Source of the DNA: Leifsonia sp. PS1209
Lineage (GTDB): Bacteria; Actinomycetota; Actinomycetes; Actinomycetales; Microbacteriaceae
Direction: 5' to 3'
NCBI RefSeq assembly: GCF_012317045.1
Contig: NZ_CP051154.1
Span: 1,612,001 to 1,676,000, forward strand
DNA length: 64,000 bases
The translations under genes and the position numbers were made by a program. This document shows, in pieces, positions 42,419 to 51,686 of the stretch. Numbering within the stretch: the stretch's first letter is position 1; the number at the start of each line of letters is the position of its first letter. The notes beneath the pieces were generated by a model. The model searched no databases. It saw nothing but the letters and a program-made list of their open reading frames with translations, and was not told the origin of the DNA.

Positions 42419-43605
42419 GTTCCACGGAAGCAGGGTCGCCGCTGAGGCTGGCCGTCATCGGCGTGGGGGCGCGGTCGTACATCGCGAGCCACGCGGTCGA
42501 CTCCGGCAGCGGGACGATCGTGGCCGTCGCCGACCCCAGCAGTGCTGCCAGGGAGCGCGCCGCCGAGCAGTTCGGCGCGGGCATCGCCACCTTCGCGAGC
42601 CACCGCGACCTCATCGACGCCCGGGATGCGCAGGGCGGCAGCATCGTCGACGCCGCGTTCGTCACCTCCCCGGACCACACCCACGCCGAGATCGCCATCG
42701 ACCTGCTACGCGCAGGGATCCCGGTCTACGTGGAGAAGCCGCTCGCGATCAGCCTCGACGATGCGGACGCGATCCTGGCTGCGGCGGCCGAGAGCGGCAC
42801 CCGGCTCTACGTCGGCCACAACATGCGGCACATGGCCGTCGTCACCCTCATGCGCGACATCATCCAGCGCGGCGAGATCGGCGAGGTCAAGGCCGTCTGG
42901 TGCAGGCACTTCGTCGGGAACGGCGGCGACTACTACTTCAAGGACTGGCACGCGGAGCGCGCCAAGTCGAACGGGCTGCTGCTGCAGAAGGGCGCCCACG
43001 ACATCGACATCATCCACTGGCTCGCCGGAGGGTACTCCGAGCTGGTCACCGGGATGGGCGGCCTCAGCCTCTACGGAGACATCACGGACCGCAGGGACAA
43101 CTCCGACCGCACGATGCCCGAGTGGTTCTCGCTCGACGCGTGGCCTCCGCTCAGCCAGACCGAGCTGAACCCCGTGATCGACGTCGAAGACATCTCGATG
43201 GTCACCATGCGCCTCGACAACGGCGTGTACGCGTCGTACCAGCAGTGCCACTACACCCCCGATTACTGGCGCAACTACACGGTGATCGGCACGGAGGGCA
43301 GGCTGGAGAACTTCGGCGACACCGACGGGGCCGTCGTGCGCGTGTGGAACACGCGCACGACCTACGACCCGGCCGGGGACGCCGAGTACCGGGTGAACGG
43401 CGACGAGCGGGGGCACCGCGACGCGGACCGGCTCACGGTCGACGAGTTCATCCGGTTCATCACGGACGGCTCGGAGACCGAGACGTCCGCTGTCGCTGCC
43501 AGGAACGCGGTGGCGACAGCCGTCGCAGCAACCGAGTCCATCCGCGACGGCTCACGGCCCATCGCCGTGCCTGCCGTGGACGAACACGTGGCCACGCTGG
43601 TGTGA
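42415..43605 (+). CDS. Gfo/Idh/MocA-family oxidoreductase (first of three)
   Basis: A 396-residue NAD(P)-dependent dehydrogenase. The Rossmann start LAVIGVGARSYIASHAV contains a variant GxGxxx loop; SPDHTHAEIAIDLLRAG and VYVEKPLAIS hold the conserved EKP motif with the catalytic Lys. LLLQKGAHDIDIIHWLAGG supplies the conserved Asp/His of the active site (HDIDIIHW). Relatives act on inositols, glycosides or keto-sugars. The substrate is unknown, but the operon context indicates a carbohydrate imported by the adjacent ABC system. Confidence 0.93.
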   Translation: MSSTEAGSPLRLAVIGVGARSYIASHAVDSGSGTIVAVADPSSAARERAAEQFGAGIATFASHRDLIDARDAQGGSIVDAAFVTSPDHTHAEIAIDLLRAGIPVYVEKPLAISLDDADAILAAAAESGTRLYVGHNMRHMAVVTLMRDIIQRGEIGEVKAVWCRHFVGNGGDYYFKDWHAERAKSNGLLLQKGAHDIDIIHWLAGGYSELVTGMGGLSLYGDITDRRDNSDRTMPEWFSLDAWPPLSQTELNPVIDVEDISMVTMRLDNGVYASYQQCHYTPDYWRNYTVIGTEGRLENFGDTDGAVVRVWNTRTTYDPAGDAEYRVNGDERGHRDADRLTVDEFIRFITDGSETETSAVAARNAVATAVAATESIRDGSRPIAVPAVDEHVATLV

Positions 43606-43617
43606 CCACGCGGTATT

Positions 43618-43650
43618 CCCGGGCCGGCGAGGACAAGTCGCCGGCCCGGG
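43618..43650. terminator. Perfect 13-bp intercistronic hairpin
   Basis: CCCGGGCCGGCGA and TCGCCGGCCCGGG pair perfectly around a 7-base loop, between the first oxidoreductase and the sugar-binding protein gene. No U-run follows. In sugar ABC operons such hairpins often protect the downstream mRNA or reduce readthrough, which would set the high expression of the binding protein apart from the regulator genes. Confidence 0.6.
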
Positions 43651-43687
43651 AGGCACCACAACAACACTCACATTTCAAGGAGAACCA

Positions 43688-44953
43688 ATGCGAAAAGCCC
43701 TACTAGCCGCCGGGGCGGCGGTCGCAGCCGCTGCCCTTCTGGCCGGATGCTCGTCCAACACTGGAAGCGGCTCCGGTGCCACTGCCGATCATAATCTGTC
43801 GGCCTCGATCTCCTACGCATACTGGGACGTGAACCAGAAGCCCGCGATGGAGGCGCTGATCAAGGACTTCAACAAGGAGTACCCGAACATCAAGGTCACC
43901 AGCCAGGTGACGCCGTACCAGAACTACTTCACCAAGCTGCAGACGCAGGGCTCGTCGAAGACGCTGCCCGACGTGTTCTGGATGAACGGACCGAACTTCC
44001 AGCTGTACGCATCCAACGGGCTGCTCGAACCGATCGGCTCCGGCATCGACCCGTCGAACTACCCGAAGGCGCTCGACGAGCTCTACAGCTACGACGGCAA
44101 GCAGTACGGCGCTCCGAAGGACTTCGACACGATCGGCGTCTTCTACAACAAGGCGGTCTTCGACAAGGCCGGCGTCGCGTACCCGACGGCCGACTGGACC
44201 TGGGACGACTTCCACCAGAAGGCCAAGGCGATCTCCGACAAGCTGAAGGCCGAAGGCGTCTACGGCGTCGCGAGCGGTCTGAGCGGCGGCCAGGAGGTCT
44301 ACTACAACACCATCCTGCAGGCCGGCGGCGACATCATCTCGTCCGACGGCAAGAAGTCGGGCTACGACTCCGCCGCAGCGATCAAGGGCCTGCAGTTCGT
44401 GCGCGACCTCGTCGCGGACGGGTCGTCGCCGACGCCGTCGCAGCTGTCGGACACCCCGCAGGACCAGTGGTTCATCAACAGCAAGTCGGCCATGATCTGG
44501 TCGGGCACCTGGCTGAACTCCGAGCTCCTCGCATCGCCGATCAAGGACACGATCGCCCTCGCTCCTCTGCCCAAGGGCGAGAAGCAGGCCACGGTCATCC
44601 ACGGTCTCGCCAACGTCGTCGCCAAGGACTCCAAGAACAAGCCGGCGGCCGTCGCGTTCCAGACCTACCTCGCCGGCAAGCAGGCGGCGCAGACCCAGGC
44701 GGAGATGGGCGCGGCGAACCCCGCGTTCAACGGCACCCAGGACGCCTTCGTCAAGACGGCGCCGTGGGATCTGAACATCTTCGAGAAGGCGGCGGCGGAC
44801 TACGCGTACCCGTACCCCATCTCCAAGAACACGGCAGCGTGGAACAAGGCGGAGAACGACCTGCTCCCCGACGCGTTCTCCGGCAAGCGCCCGGTGGCCG
44901 ACGTGGCCAAGGAGCTCGCCAAGCAGATGAACGCGGACCTCGCCAAAGAGTAA
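43688..44953 (+). CDS. Sugar ABC transporter substrate-binding lipoprotein
   Basis: A 421-residue family 1 solute-binding protein. The signal ends in the lipobox LLAGC, so Cys20 is the lipid-anchored N-terminus (LLAGCSSNTGSGSG). The mature part has the typical start ISYAYWDVNQKPAMEALIKDFNKEYPNIKV, DVFWMNGPNFQLYASNGLLEP and FNTIGVFYNKAVFDKAG-like segment (DTIGVFYNKAVFDKAG). It captures an oligosaccharide outside the membrane. AAGGAG lies five bases before the ATG. Its stop shares a base with the first permease start. Confidence 0.94.
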   Translation: MRKALLAAGAAVAAAALLAGCSSNTGSGSGATADHNLSASISYAYWDVNQKPAMEALIKDFNKEYPNIKVTSQVTPYQNYFTKLQTQGSSKTLPDVFWMNGPNFQLYASNGLLEPIGSGIDPSNYPKALDELYSYDGKQYGAPKDFDTIGVFYNKAVFDKAGVAYPTADWTWDDFHQKAKAISDKLKAEGVYGVASGLSGGQEVYYNTILQAGGDIISSDGKKSGYDSAAAIKGLQFVRDLVADGSSPTPSQLSDTPQDQWFINSKSAMIWSGTWLNSELLASPIKDTIALAPLPKGEKQATVIHGLANVVAKDSKNKPAAVAFQTYLAGKQAAQTQAEMGAANPAFNGTQDAFVKTAPWDLNIFEKAAADYAYPYPISKNTAAWNKAENDLLPDAFSGKRPVADVAKELAKQMNADLAKE

Positions 44954-45909
44954 TGTCCCTGTCCACCGCAACCCAGGAGGCGGGCGTCGTGACCACGGCG
45001 CCCGCCACCCGGCCGGCCGCACCGCGCAAGCGGCGCACCGACCGGAAGGAATGGCTGTGGGCGGCCCTGTTCGTCGCCCCGCTGCTGTTCGGCGTCCTCG
45101 TCTTCTACATCTGGCCGATCATCCGGAACGCGTACTTCAGCTTCACCACCTGGGGCGTCTTCGGAGGAGCGACCTGGAGTGGACTGGCGAACTACCAGGC
45201 GATGCTCGCCGATCCGTCGTTCTGGCGCTCGATCGTCAACACGCTGATCTACATCGGCTTCCTGCTGATCGGCATCCCGCTCGCGGTGATCTTCGCCAGC
45301 CTGATCAACCGGCCCGGGCTGCGCTTCGCCGCCCTGTACCGCACGGCGTTCTTCCTGCCGTACGTCGCGATGCCCGCGGCAGTCTCGATGGTCTGGCGGA
45401 TCATCTTCAACGGCGACTTCGGCGTCATCAACTATGCGCTGTCGCTCGTCGGCATCAAGGGGCCGAACTGGCTCTCCACCGAATGGGTCGCACTGATCGC
45501 GGTGGGACTGGTCGGGATGTGGATCTCGCTCGGCTTCAACCTCATCGTGCTCTCCGCCGGCATGAAGGGTATCCCGCCGGAGATGTACGAGGCGTCGAGC
45601 CTCGACGGCGCGAGCAGGCTGCGCCAGTTCTTCTCGATCACGGTTCCGCTGCTCAGCCCGTCGATCTTCTTCGTCTCCGTCATGACGGTCATCACCGGCT
45701 TCCAGCTGTTCGACCTGCTCTACGCGCTGATGGGGACGCAGAACCCGGCGCTCAACCAGACCCAGTCGATGGTGTACCTGTTCTTCGCCCACCAGCAGAC
45801 CGGCGACAACGGCTACGCAGCCGCCGTCGGGATGGCGATCCTCGTGCTCGTCGGCGTGTTCACGATCATCCAGTTCCGGATGCAGAAGAGGTGGGTGACG
45901 TATGTCTAG
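44953..45909 (+). CDS. Sugar ABC transporter permease (MalF-like)
   Basis: A 318-residue inner-membrane permease with six helices after a basic cytoplasmic N-terminus (RPAAPRKRRTDRKEW). The EAA loop that docks the ATPase reads YEASSLDGASRLRQFFSITVPLLSP. LFVAPLLFGVLVFYIWPIIRNAYFSF is the usual first helix of the carbohydrate uptake CUT1 type. The ATG overlaps the TAA of the binding-protein gene; the next permease starts within its last eight bases. No ATPase gene is present in the operon. Confidence 0.94.
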   Translation: MSLSTATQEAGVVTTAPATRPAAPRKRRTDRKEWLWAALFVAPLLFGVLVFYIWPIIRNAYFSFTTWGVFGGATWSGLANYQAMLADPSFWRSIVNTLIYIGFLLIGIPLAVIFASLINRPGLRFAALYRTAFFLPYVAMPAAVSMVWRIIFNGDFGVINYALSLVGIKGPNWLSTEWVALIAVGLVGMWISLGFNLIVLSAGMKGIPPEMYEASSLDGASRLRQFFSITVPLLSPSIFFVSVMTVITGFQLFDLLYALMGTQNPALNQTQSMVYLFFAHQQTGDNGYAAAVGMAILVLVGVFTIIQFRMQKRWVTYV

Positions 45910-46756
45910 CTCCGTCGTCGTCGGCGCGAAATCGGGGCGCGCCCGGGTGGGGACGGGTGTCACCCACCTCGTCCTGATCGTCGCGTCGATCGTGATGATC
46001 TTCCCGTTCGTCTGGCAGATCCTGATGTCGCTGTCCACGAACGCGCAGGTCACCTCCGTGCCGCCGACCGTCTGGCCGGGCACGCTGCACTGGGAGAACT
46101 TCGCCCACGTGTTCGACCAGCTGCCGTTCCTCAACCAGCTCTGGGTGTCGGTCGCCGTCACGGTGATCCGCACGGTCGGCCAGCTGTTGCTGTGCTCGAT
46201 GGCCGGGTATGCGTTCGCCAGGATGTCGTTCCCGTTCAAGCGGACGATCTTCGCGCTCGTGCTCGCCATCCTGATGGTGCCGCCGCAGGTGTACCTTTTG
46301 CCGCAGTACCAGATCGTGCAGGGCCTCGGCTGGCTCAACACCATCGCCGGAATCGCCGCCCCCGGCATCTTCAGCGCGTTCGGCACCTTCCTGATGCGCC
46401 AGTTCTTCCTCGGCCTGCCCGACGAACTGGCCGAGGCGGCCCGCCTCGACGGAGCGAACCACTTTCAGACCTTCTGGAAGGTGATGCTGCCGCTCGCCAA
46501 GCCCGGCCTGTCCGCGCTCGCGATCATCACGGTGCTCGCCTCGTGGAACGACCTGCTCTGGCCGCTCATCGTCGCGACGGACTCGACCCAGATGCCGCTC
46601 TCGGCCGGTATCGCGACGCTCACCAGCCAGCGGTCGATCCCCGACTACCCGCTCCTGCTCGCCGCCAGCCTCCTGGCGATGGCGCCGGTGCTCATCCTCT
46701 TCCTGATCATGCAGAAGCGCGTCATCGACGGCATCGCATTCTCCGGTCTCAAATAG
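45902..46756 (+). CDS. Sugar ABC transporter permease (MalG-like)
   Basis: A 284-residue partner permease with six helices. Its EAA loop is LAEAARLDGANHFQTFWKVMLPLAKPG, and the opening LIVASIVMIFPFVWQILMSLS is typical of MalG-type proteins. It overlaps the preceding gene by eight bases. Together with it and the lipoprotein it forms a CUT1-type importer that needs an MsmK/MsiK-like shared ATPase from elsewhere in the genome. Confidence 0.94.
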   Translation: MSSSVVVGAKSGRARVGTGVTHLVLIVASIVMIFPFVWQILMSLSTNAQVTSVPPTVWPGTLHWENFAHVFDQLPFLNQLWVSVAVTVIRTVGQLLLCSMAGYAFARMSFPFKRTIFALVLAILMVPPQVYLLPQYQIVQGLGWLNTIAGIAAPGIFSAFGTFLMRQFFLGLPDELAEAARLDGANHFQTFWKVMLPLAKPGLSALAIITVLASWNDLLWPLIVATDSTQMPLSAGIATLTSQRSIPDYPLLLAASLLAMAPVLILFLIMQKRVIDGIAFSGLK

Positions 46757-46773
46757 AAAGAACAGACACGTTC

Positions 46774-47823
46774 GTGAATACACTCCGAGTCGGCCTCATC
46801 GGCGCCGGCGGGATCTCGCAGGTGCACGCATCCGGATGGGCGGCGCTGGGCGTGCCGGTCACCGTCTACTCCCACGAGGGCGCTGAGGCGCTCGCGGCGG
46901 AGTACGGCTTCGACATCGCCACCGGCCTGGACTCGCTGCTCGCGGCGAGCGACCTCGTCGACATCGTCACGTCGAGCAACAGCCACAAGGAGCTGGCGCT
47001 CTCGGCCATCGCGGCCGGCAAGCACGTGATCTGCGAGAAGCCCCTCTCCGTCACCGCCGCCGATGCGCGCGAGCTCGCCGACGCCGCCGCGGACGCGGGA
47101 GTGCGGCTGTTCCCCGCTCACGTCGTCCGGTTCTTCCCCGAATACGTCGCGGTGAAGGCCCAGGTGGATGCCGGCCGCATCGGCGACCCTGCCGTGCTGC
47201 GTTTCGTGCGCGGCGGGCAGGCGCCCCGCGCCGGCTCGTGGTTCTTCGACGAGAACGCCGGGGGAGGCATCATCCTCGACCAGATGATCCACGATCTCGA
47301 CCAGGCCAGGTGGCTGGCCGGCGAGGTCACGCAGGTCTACGCGGTGCAGAGCCCGGAGAGCGTCGACGGCATCGTGCCCGGCATCGTCACGGCGCACGTC
47401 ACCCTCACCCACGCGAGCGGTGCGATCAGCCACGTGCAGGGCACCTGGGGACCGGACGGCACGGTGTTCCGCACGAGTGCCGACGTCGCGGGCAGCAGGG
47501 GAACGCTCTCCATCGACTCGCGGAAGGACACCGCGACGGTGCTCGACTTCCCGGCCGGTGTGTCCGGGGACGGCTACCTTCCGCCGTCCACCACCGCCGT
47601 CAGCCCGTACACCCGGCAGCTCGCCGCCTTCCTGGAGGCGGTCGTGGACGGAACCGATGCGGTCGTGACGCCGGAGGACGGCGTGCGCGCCGTCGCGATC
47701 GCGGAGGCGGCCGCCGCGTCGCTCCGCACCGGGCGCGCTGTCGACATCGACCAGGGGACCGGCCTGGCCGTCGCCGACCCGTCCGTCGCAGGATCGCACA
47801 TCGCAGAGAACGTCGGCGCATGA
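46774..47823 (+). CDS. Gfo/Idh/MocA-family oxidoreductase (second of three)
   Basis: A 349-residue NAD(P)-dependent dehydrogenase. The nucleotide loop is GLIGAGGISQVHASGW, a classical GxGxxx motif; HVICEKPLSVT holds the catalytic Lys; GGIILDQMIHDLDQARWLAG gives the conserved Asp-x-x-x-His active-site segment. The GTG start has a weak AAAGAA upstream. It lies 17 bp after the permease genes and overlaps the third oxidoreductase frame by its stop codon. Substrate unknown. Confidence 0.92.
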   Translation: MNTLRVGLIGAGGISQVHASGWAALGVPVTVYSHEGAEALAAEYGFDIATGLDSLLAASDLVDIVTSSNSHKELALSAIAAGKHVICEKPLSVTAADARELADAAADAGVRLFPAHVVRFFPEYVAVKAQVDAGRIGDPAVLRFVRGGQAPRAGSWFFDENAGGGIILDQMIHDLDQARWLAGEVTQVYAVQSPESVDGIVPGIVTAHVTLTHASGAISHVQGTWGPDGTVFRTSADVAGSRGTLSIDSRKDTATVLDFPAGVSGDGYLPPSTTAVSPYTRQLAAFLEAVVDGTDAVVTPEDGVRAVAIAEAAAASLRTGRAVDIDQGTGLAVADPSVAGSHIAENVGA

Positions 47824-47843
47824 CCGCCGGAACAGGAGACACC

Positions 47844-48857
47844 GTGACCCGCCCGCTCAAGATCGCCGTTCTCTCGTTCGCCCATCCGCACGCGATCGGA
47901 TACTGCCGACTGCTCGCCGGGCGCGACGACATCGAGCTGATCGCCACAGACCCCGACGGCGCTGCCGCCCCGGATGCCGCCCTCCGCGGGGAGGCGCTGG
48001 CCGCATCCATCGGGGTGCGCTACGTCGCCGACTACGAGGCGGCGCTCGCCTGGGGCCCGGATGCGGTGATCGTCACGGCGGAGAACGCCAGGCACCGCGC
48101 GCTGGTCGAGGCCGCGGCGGCAGCCGGAGCGCACATCCTGTGCGAGAAGCCGCTCGCGACGACGGTTGAGGACGGCCGGGCGATGCTCGATGCCGCCGAG
48201 CGCGCAGGCGTGACCATGATGACCGCATACCCGGTGCGCTTCGCGCCGTCGTTCGTGGATGCGCGCGCCAGGGTGCGCGCCGGCCAGCTGGGCGACATCA
48301 TCGGCATCCGCGGAACGAACAACGGCAAGCTTCCGGCCGACCGCGCCTGGTTCACCGATCCTGCGCTCGCGGGCGGCGGCGCGCTGGTCGACCACGTCGT
48401 GCACTGCGCCGACCTGCTCGACGACCTGCTCGGCGCCCTGCCGACCACGGTGCGCGCCGTCTCGAACAGCATTCTGCACGCCGACGACGCGCTGCGGGTG
48501 GAGACCGGCGGCCTGGTGACCGCGACCTATCCGGGCGGCGTGGTCGCGACGATCGACTGCTCCTGGACGATGCCGGAGAACGCGCCGACCTGGGGAGGGC
48601 TCACGCTGCAGCTCACCGGCACGAAAGGCAACATCACCATCGCGCCGTTCGCACCGCACATCGCGGGGCAGACCGTCGACGGCGAGGTCTGGGAGGGCGT
48701 CGGCGACGACCTCGACGCTCTGATGCTCGCCGAGTTCCTCGACGCGGTGCGCTCCGGCCGGGCTGCGGTGCCGGACGGCCAGGTGGGGCTGCGCACGCTG
48801 CAGGTCGTGGATGCCGCACGCCGCTCCGCCGTGGACGGGCAGCCGGTCGCGCTGTAG
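47844..48857 (+). CDS. Gfo/Idh/MocA-like oxidoreductase with an altered nucleotide loop (third of three)
   Basis: A protein of about 337 residues. The start GTG 47844 is chosen because AGGAG lies five bases before it; an ATG at 47820 that overlaps the previous stop would add eight residues. The first strand reads LKIAVLSFAHPHAIGYCRLL, so the glycine-rich GxGxxG loop is replaced by SFAHPHA, an atypical cofactor loop. ILCEKPLATT and GGGALVDHVVHCADLLDDLLG keep the catalytic Lys and His. It may use the cofactor differently or have a non-redox role. It is the last gene of the ROK operon. Confidence 0.88.
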   Translation: MTRPLKIAVLSFAHPHAIGYCRLLAGRDDIELIATDPDGAAAPDAALRGEALAASIGVRYVADYEAALAWGPDAVIVTAENARHRALVEAAAAAGAHILCEKPLATTVEDGRAMLDAAERAGVTMMTAYPVRFAPSFVDARARVRAGQLGDIIGIRGTNNGKLPADRAWFTDPALAGGGALVDHVVHCADLLDDLLGALPTTVRAVSNSILHADDALRVETGGLVTATYPGGVVATIDCSWTMPENAPTWGGLTLQLTGTKGNITIAPFAPHIAGQTVDGEVWEGVGDDLDALMLAEFLDAVRSGRAAVPDGQVGLRTLQVVDAARRSAVDGQPVAL

Positions 48858-48875
48858 CGGTCGACCGTTGCCTCC

Positions 48876-49718
48876 CTAGCGTCGGGCGGCGATGACCGAG
48901 AAGTCCTTGTCGCCGTCGCCGGTGTCGACCGCGTCCTCCAGCGCGGCCGACACCAGCGACACGGCGGGCAGGGGGTCGCGCGAGGTCGCCAGCATCAGCC
49001 GGGTGTCCTTCGCGAGCAGGGCTGCGGAGAACTGGGTGTCGTCGAAGTCGCCGGAGACGACGGGGCCGCCCTTCATCGCGGCGATCGGCGCGAGCGCCGT
49101 GATGCCGAGGGTGTCGAGCACCTGCTCGGCGCTGAGGCCGCCGGACTCGCCGAGGCGCAGCGCCTCCACCAACCCCTCGAACGAGACGGCGAGGGCGAGG
49201 TTGGCGACGAGCTTGCCCGCTGCCGCCTGCTCGGGGGTGTCGAGCATCCTGAGCTTGTTGGGGTCCGCCCAGAGGGCGACGATGGTGCGCGCGATGCGGG
49301 CGGCGTCGTGCTCTCCGCCGATGAGGACGCCGAGGGAGGCGGCGCGGGCGGGCGCGAGGGAGCCGATGACGGGGGAGTGCACGTACGAGACTCCGGCGCC
49401 CGCCGCCCACGCGCTGAAGTCGGAGGCGTCCGCGGGCGAGACGGTGGTGATGTCGATCCACACGGCCCCGGATGCGAACGGCAGCCCGCCGTCGACGATC
49501 ACCTCGCGCACGGCGTCCGGTCCGAACAGCGCGGAGACCACGGCCTGCGCGCCGTCGACCGCCTCCGCCGCGGTCTGCGCCACCGCCGCTCCACGTCGGC
49601 CCATCGCCTGCGCAGGCTCCGGGGAACGGTTCCACACGGTCACGCGGTGACCGGCGTCGATCAGGTGGGGGACGAGCTCGCGGCCCATGCGGCCGAGCCC
49701 GAGGAATGCGATGTTCAT
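48876..49718 (-). CDS. NAD(P)-dependent beta-hydroxyacid dehydrogenase family protein
   Basis: A 280-residue protein of the 3-hydroxyisobutyrate / tartronate semialdehyde / imine reductase superfamily. IAFLGLGRMGRELVPHLIDAGHRVTVWNR is the N-terminal GxGxxG dinucleotide site. A conserved Lys lies in AAAGKLVANLALAVSFEGLVEALRLGE (the GKLVNN-like motif, here GKLVANL). The active-site segment usually written DGPVSGG reads YVHSPVIGSLAPAR. It is convergent with the last oxidoreductase of the ROK operon, and the substrate is unknown. Confidence 0.88.
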   Translation of the reverse strand: MNIAFLGLGRMGRELVPHLIDAGHRVTVWNRSPEPAQAMGRRGAAVAQTAAEAVDGAQAVVSALFGPDAVREVIVDGGLPFASGAVWIDITTVSPADASDFSAWAAGAGVSYVHSPVIGSLAPARAASLGVLIGGEHDAARIARTIVALWADPNKLRMLDTPEQAAAGKLVANLALAVSFEGLVEALRLGESGGLSAEQVLDTLGITALAPIAAMKGGPVVSGDFDDTQFSAALLAKDTRLMLATSRDPLPAVSLVSAALEDAVDTGDGDKDFSVIAARR

Positions 49719-49745
49719 GTCTCCACTCTGCGCCGATGCGGGCGG

Positions 49746-51011
49746 CTAGGGAAGAGGCGACGCGGTGAGCCTGGCACGCGCCGCCGTCAGGAACTCACGC
49801 TCGGCGGCGTTGTCGGCGAGCGCGATGGCCGCCTCGTACGCGGCGGCGGCCTCGTCGGGCCGCCCCAGCCGGACGAACAGGTCGGCGCGGATCGCGTGCA
49901 GCAGGTGGAACGCGCCGAGCGCATCCACCAGCCTGTCCGTCTCGGCCAGCGCCGCCGCAGGGCCGTCGACCTCGGCGACCGCGACCGCACGGTTGAGCGC
50001 GACGACGGGGGAGGGATGCACGGCCAGCAGCTGGTCGTAGATCGTCACGATCTGCGGCCAGTCGGTCTGCTCCGGGATGCGCGCGTCGTCGTGCACCGCC
50101 TGGATCGCGGCCTGGAGCTGGAAGCTGCCCGGTCGGTTCCTGCGCAGGCAGGTGCGCAGGATGTCCTGGCCTTCGGCGATGCGCGCCCCGTCCCAGAGGG
50201 TGCGGTCCTGGTGCGGAAGCGGCACGAGCCTGCCCTGCGCATCCACCCGGGCTGCACGTCGGGCGTCGACGAGCAGCAGCAGTGCGAGCAGGCCGAGCGC
50301 CTCCTCCTCGTCCGGCATCAACTCGACCAGCAGCCTGGCCAGCCGGATCGCCTCGCCGCACAGCTCGTCGCGCACCAGCCTGTCGCCCGCCGACGCGGTG
50401 TACCCCTCGGTGAAGATCAGGTACACGACCGTCAGCACGGAGGCGAGCCGGTCGGGGAGGTCGGCGTCGGACGGGAGGCGGAACGGGATGCGCGCATCCC
50501 GGATCTTCGCCTTCGCCCTGGACAGCCGCTGGCCCATCGCCGACTCCTGCACGAGGAACGCGCGCGCGATCTCCGCCGTGCTGAGGCCGCCGAGCAGCCG
50601 CAGCGTGAGCGCCACCCTGCTGGCCGGGGCGAGCGCCGGGTGGCAGCAGGTGAAGATCAGGCGCAGCCTGTCGTCGTCCACCGGTCCCTCCTCTGCGATG
50701 TCCGGCGCATCCTGCTCGTGCAGGAGCGCCGCCTCCGCCTCGCGGTCGCGTCCGGTGGCCTCGCGGCGCAGCCGATCGATGGCTTTACGGCGGGCGGTCG
50801 TGATGATCCATCCAGCCGGTGCAGGCGGGATGCCGTCCTCCGGCCAGCGGACGGCCGCCGTCGTGAACGCATCCTGCACCGCGTCCTCGGCGACGCTCAG
50901 ATCGCCGAAGACGCGGTACAGGACGGAGACCGCGCGGCCGTACTCTGCACGGAAGACGCGCGCGATGTCGTCGCTGCCGACCGCGGGCTCCACGCCGACC
51001 GCACGCTCCAC
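49746..51011 (-). CDS. ECF RNA polymerase sigma factor with TPR-like C-terminal domain (ECF42 type)
   Basis: A 421-residue sigma factor. Region 2 is [42 protein letters not shown], and region 4 is [34 protein letters not shown]. The long C-terminal half (from about residue 190) is helical, with repeats such as [33 protein letters not shown] and [21 protein letters not shown], as in the ECF42 group, whose TPR-like tail replaces an anti-sigma factor. The downstream-partner signature, a DGPF/YCII protein, is encoded just upstream. The GTG at 51011 is the earliest likely start, close after the partner's stop. Confidence 0.9.
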   Translation of the reverse strand: MERAVGVEPAVGSDDIARVFRAEYGRAVSVLYRVFGDLSVAEDAVQDAFTTAAVRWPEDGIPPAPAGWIITTARRKAIDRLRREATGRDREAEAALLHEQDAPDIAEEGPVDDDRLRLIFTCCHPALAPASRVALTLRLLGGLSTAEIARAFLVQESAMGQRLSRAKAKIRDARIPFRLPSDADLPDRLASVLTVVYLIFTEGYTASAGDRLVRDELCGEAIRLARLLVELMPDEEEALGLLALLLLVDARRAARVDAQGRLVPLPHQDRTLWDGARIAEGQDILRTCLRRNRPGSFQLQAAIQAVHDDARIPEQTDWPQIVTIYDQLLAVHPSPVVALNRAVAVAEVDGPAAALAETDRLVDALGAFHLLHAIRADLFVRLGRPDEAAAAYEAAIALADNAAEREFLTAARARLTASPLP

Positions 51012-51016
51012 GCCGG

Positions 51017-51358
51017 TCAGCCCGCGAACGGGCGCACTTCGATGGGCAGCGTGGTCGCGACGGCGAGCCGCCTGCCCCAGTCGAGCGCCGCATCCAGGTC
51101 GGGCACGTCGACGATGCTGAACCCGCCGAGATGCTCCTTGCCCTCCGCGAACGGGCCGTCGGTGATGAGCACCTCGCCGTCTGCCGGCCGCAGCACGGTC
51201 GACGACGACGCGGGAAGCAGCCCGTTCGAGAAGACCCACACGCCGGATGCGCGCATATCCCGGTCGACGGCGCCGACGGCCGCATCGATCGCCGCCATCA
51301 CCTCCGGCTCCGGGATGGGCCCGTCGGGCTGGTAGACGCTGAGCAGGTACTGAGTCAT
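51017..51358 (-). CDS. YCII-related DGPF-domain protein
   Basis: A 113-residue protein of the YciI/DGPF family. It begins [19 protein letters not shown] and contains [20 protein letters not shown], the motif that names the family. Function is unknown; these proteins are the standard genomic partners of ECF42 sigma factors and are likely members of their regulon. GGAG lies seven bases before the ATG, and the stop is six bases before the sigma-factor start, so the two form an operon. Confidence 0.9.
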   Translation of the reverse strand: MTQYLLSVYQPDGPIPEPEVMAAIDAAVGAVDRDMRASGVWVFSNGLLPASSSTVLRPADGEVLITDGPFAEGKEHLGGFSIVDVPDLDAALDWGRRLAVATTLPIEVRPFAG

Positions 51359-51550
51359 GGTGTTCTCCGTTTCTCTCACCGTCTATACGAGTGGGGGTGG
51401 GTGATTTCGACATGGTGGGCGCGGTTAGTGTGCAGTCTGGTCTGTGCGGAGGAGGAGCGCCAGGGCGGGGCGGAATGCATGTAAAATGTTTCTATTGCGG
51501 TTTGTGGTACGGTCGATGACCAGCCGCTTCGGTGAGAACGGAGGACACAG

Positions 51551-51676
51551 ATGTCGCCACTGGCTCTCTGGAACGTGAATACCCTGCTGATGATCGGCGG
51601 AATCGTCGCGGTCGTCGTGGCCTGCGCGGTGTGGGTTCGCCGTCGGCGCCGCCGGCAGGATCGCAACGGCCACTAG
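51551..51676 (+). CDS. Small 41-residue membrane protein
   Basis: A short gene with a strong signal: GGAGG lies six bases before the ATG. The protein has one hydrophobic helix (TLLMIGGIVAVVVACAVWV) followed by RRRRRRQDRNGH, so it should be a single-pass membrane protein with a basic cytoplasmic tail. A perfect 15-bp terminator follows 10 bases after the stop. The 192-bp gap upstream (51359-51550) contains an AT-richer patch with TAAAAT at 51482, which may hold its promoter. Function unknown. Confidence 0.65.
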   Translation: MSPLALWNVNTLLMIGGIVAVVVACAVWVRRRRRRQDRNGH

Positions 51677-51686
51677 GCACCACGGG

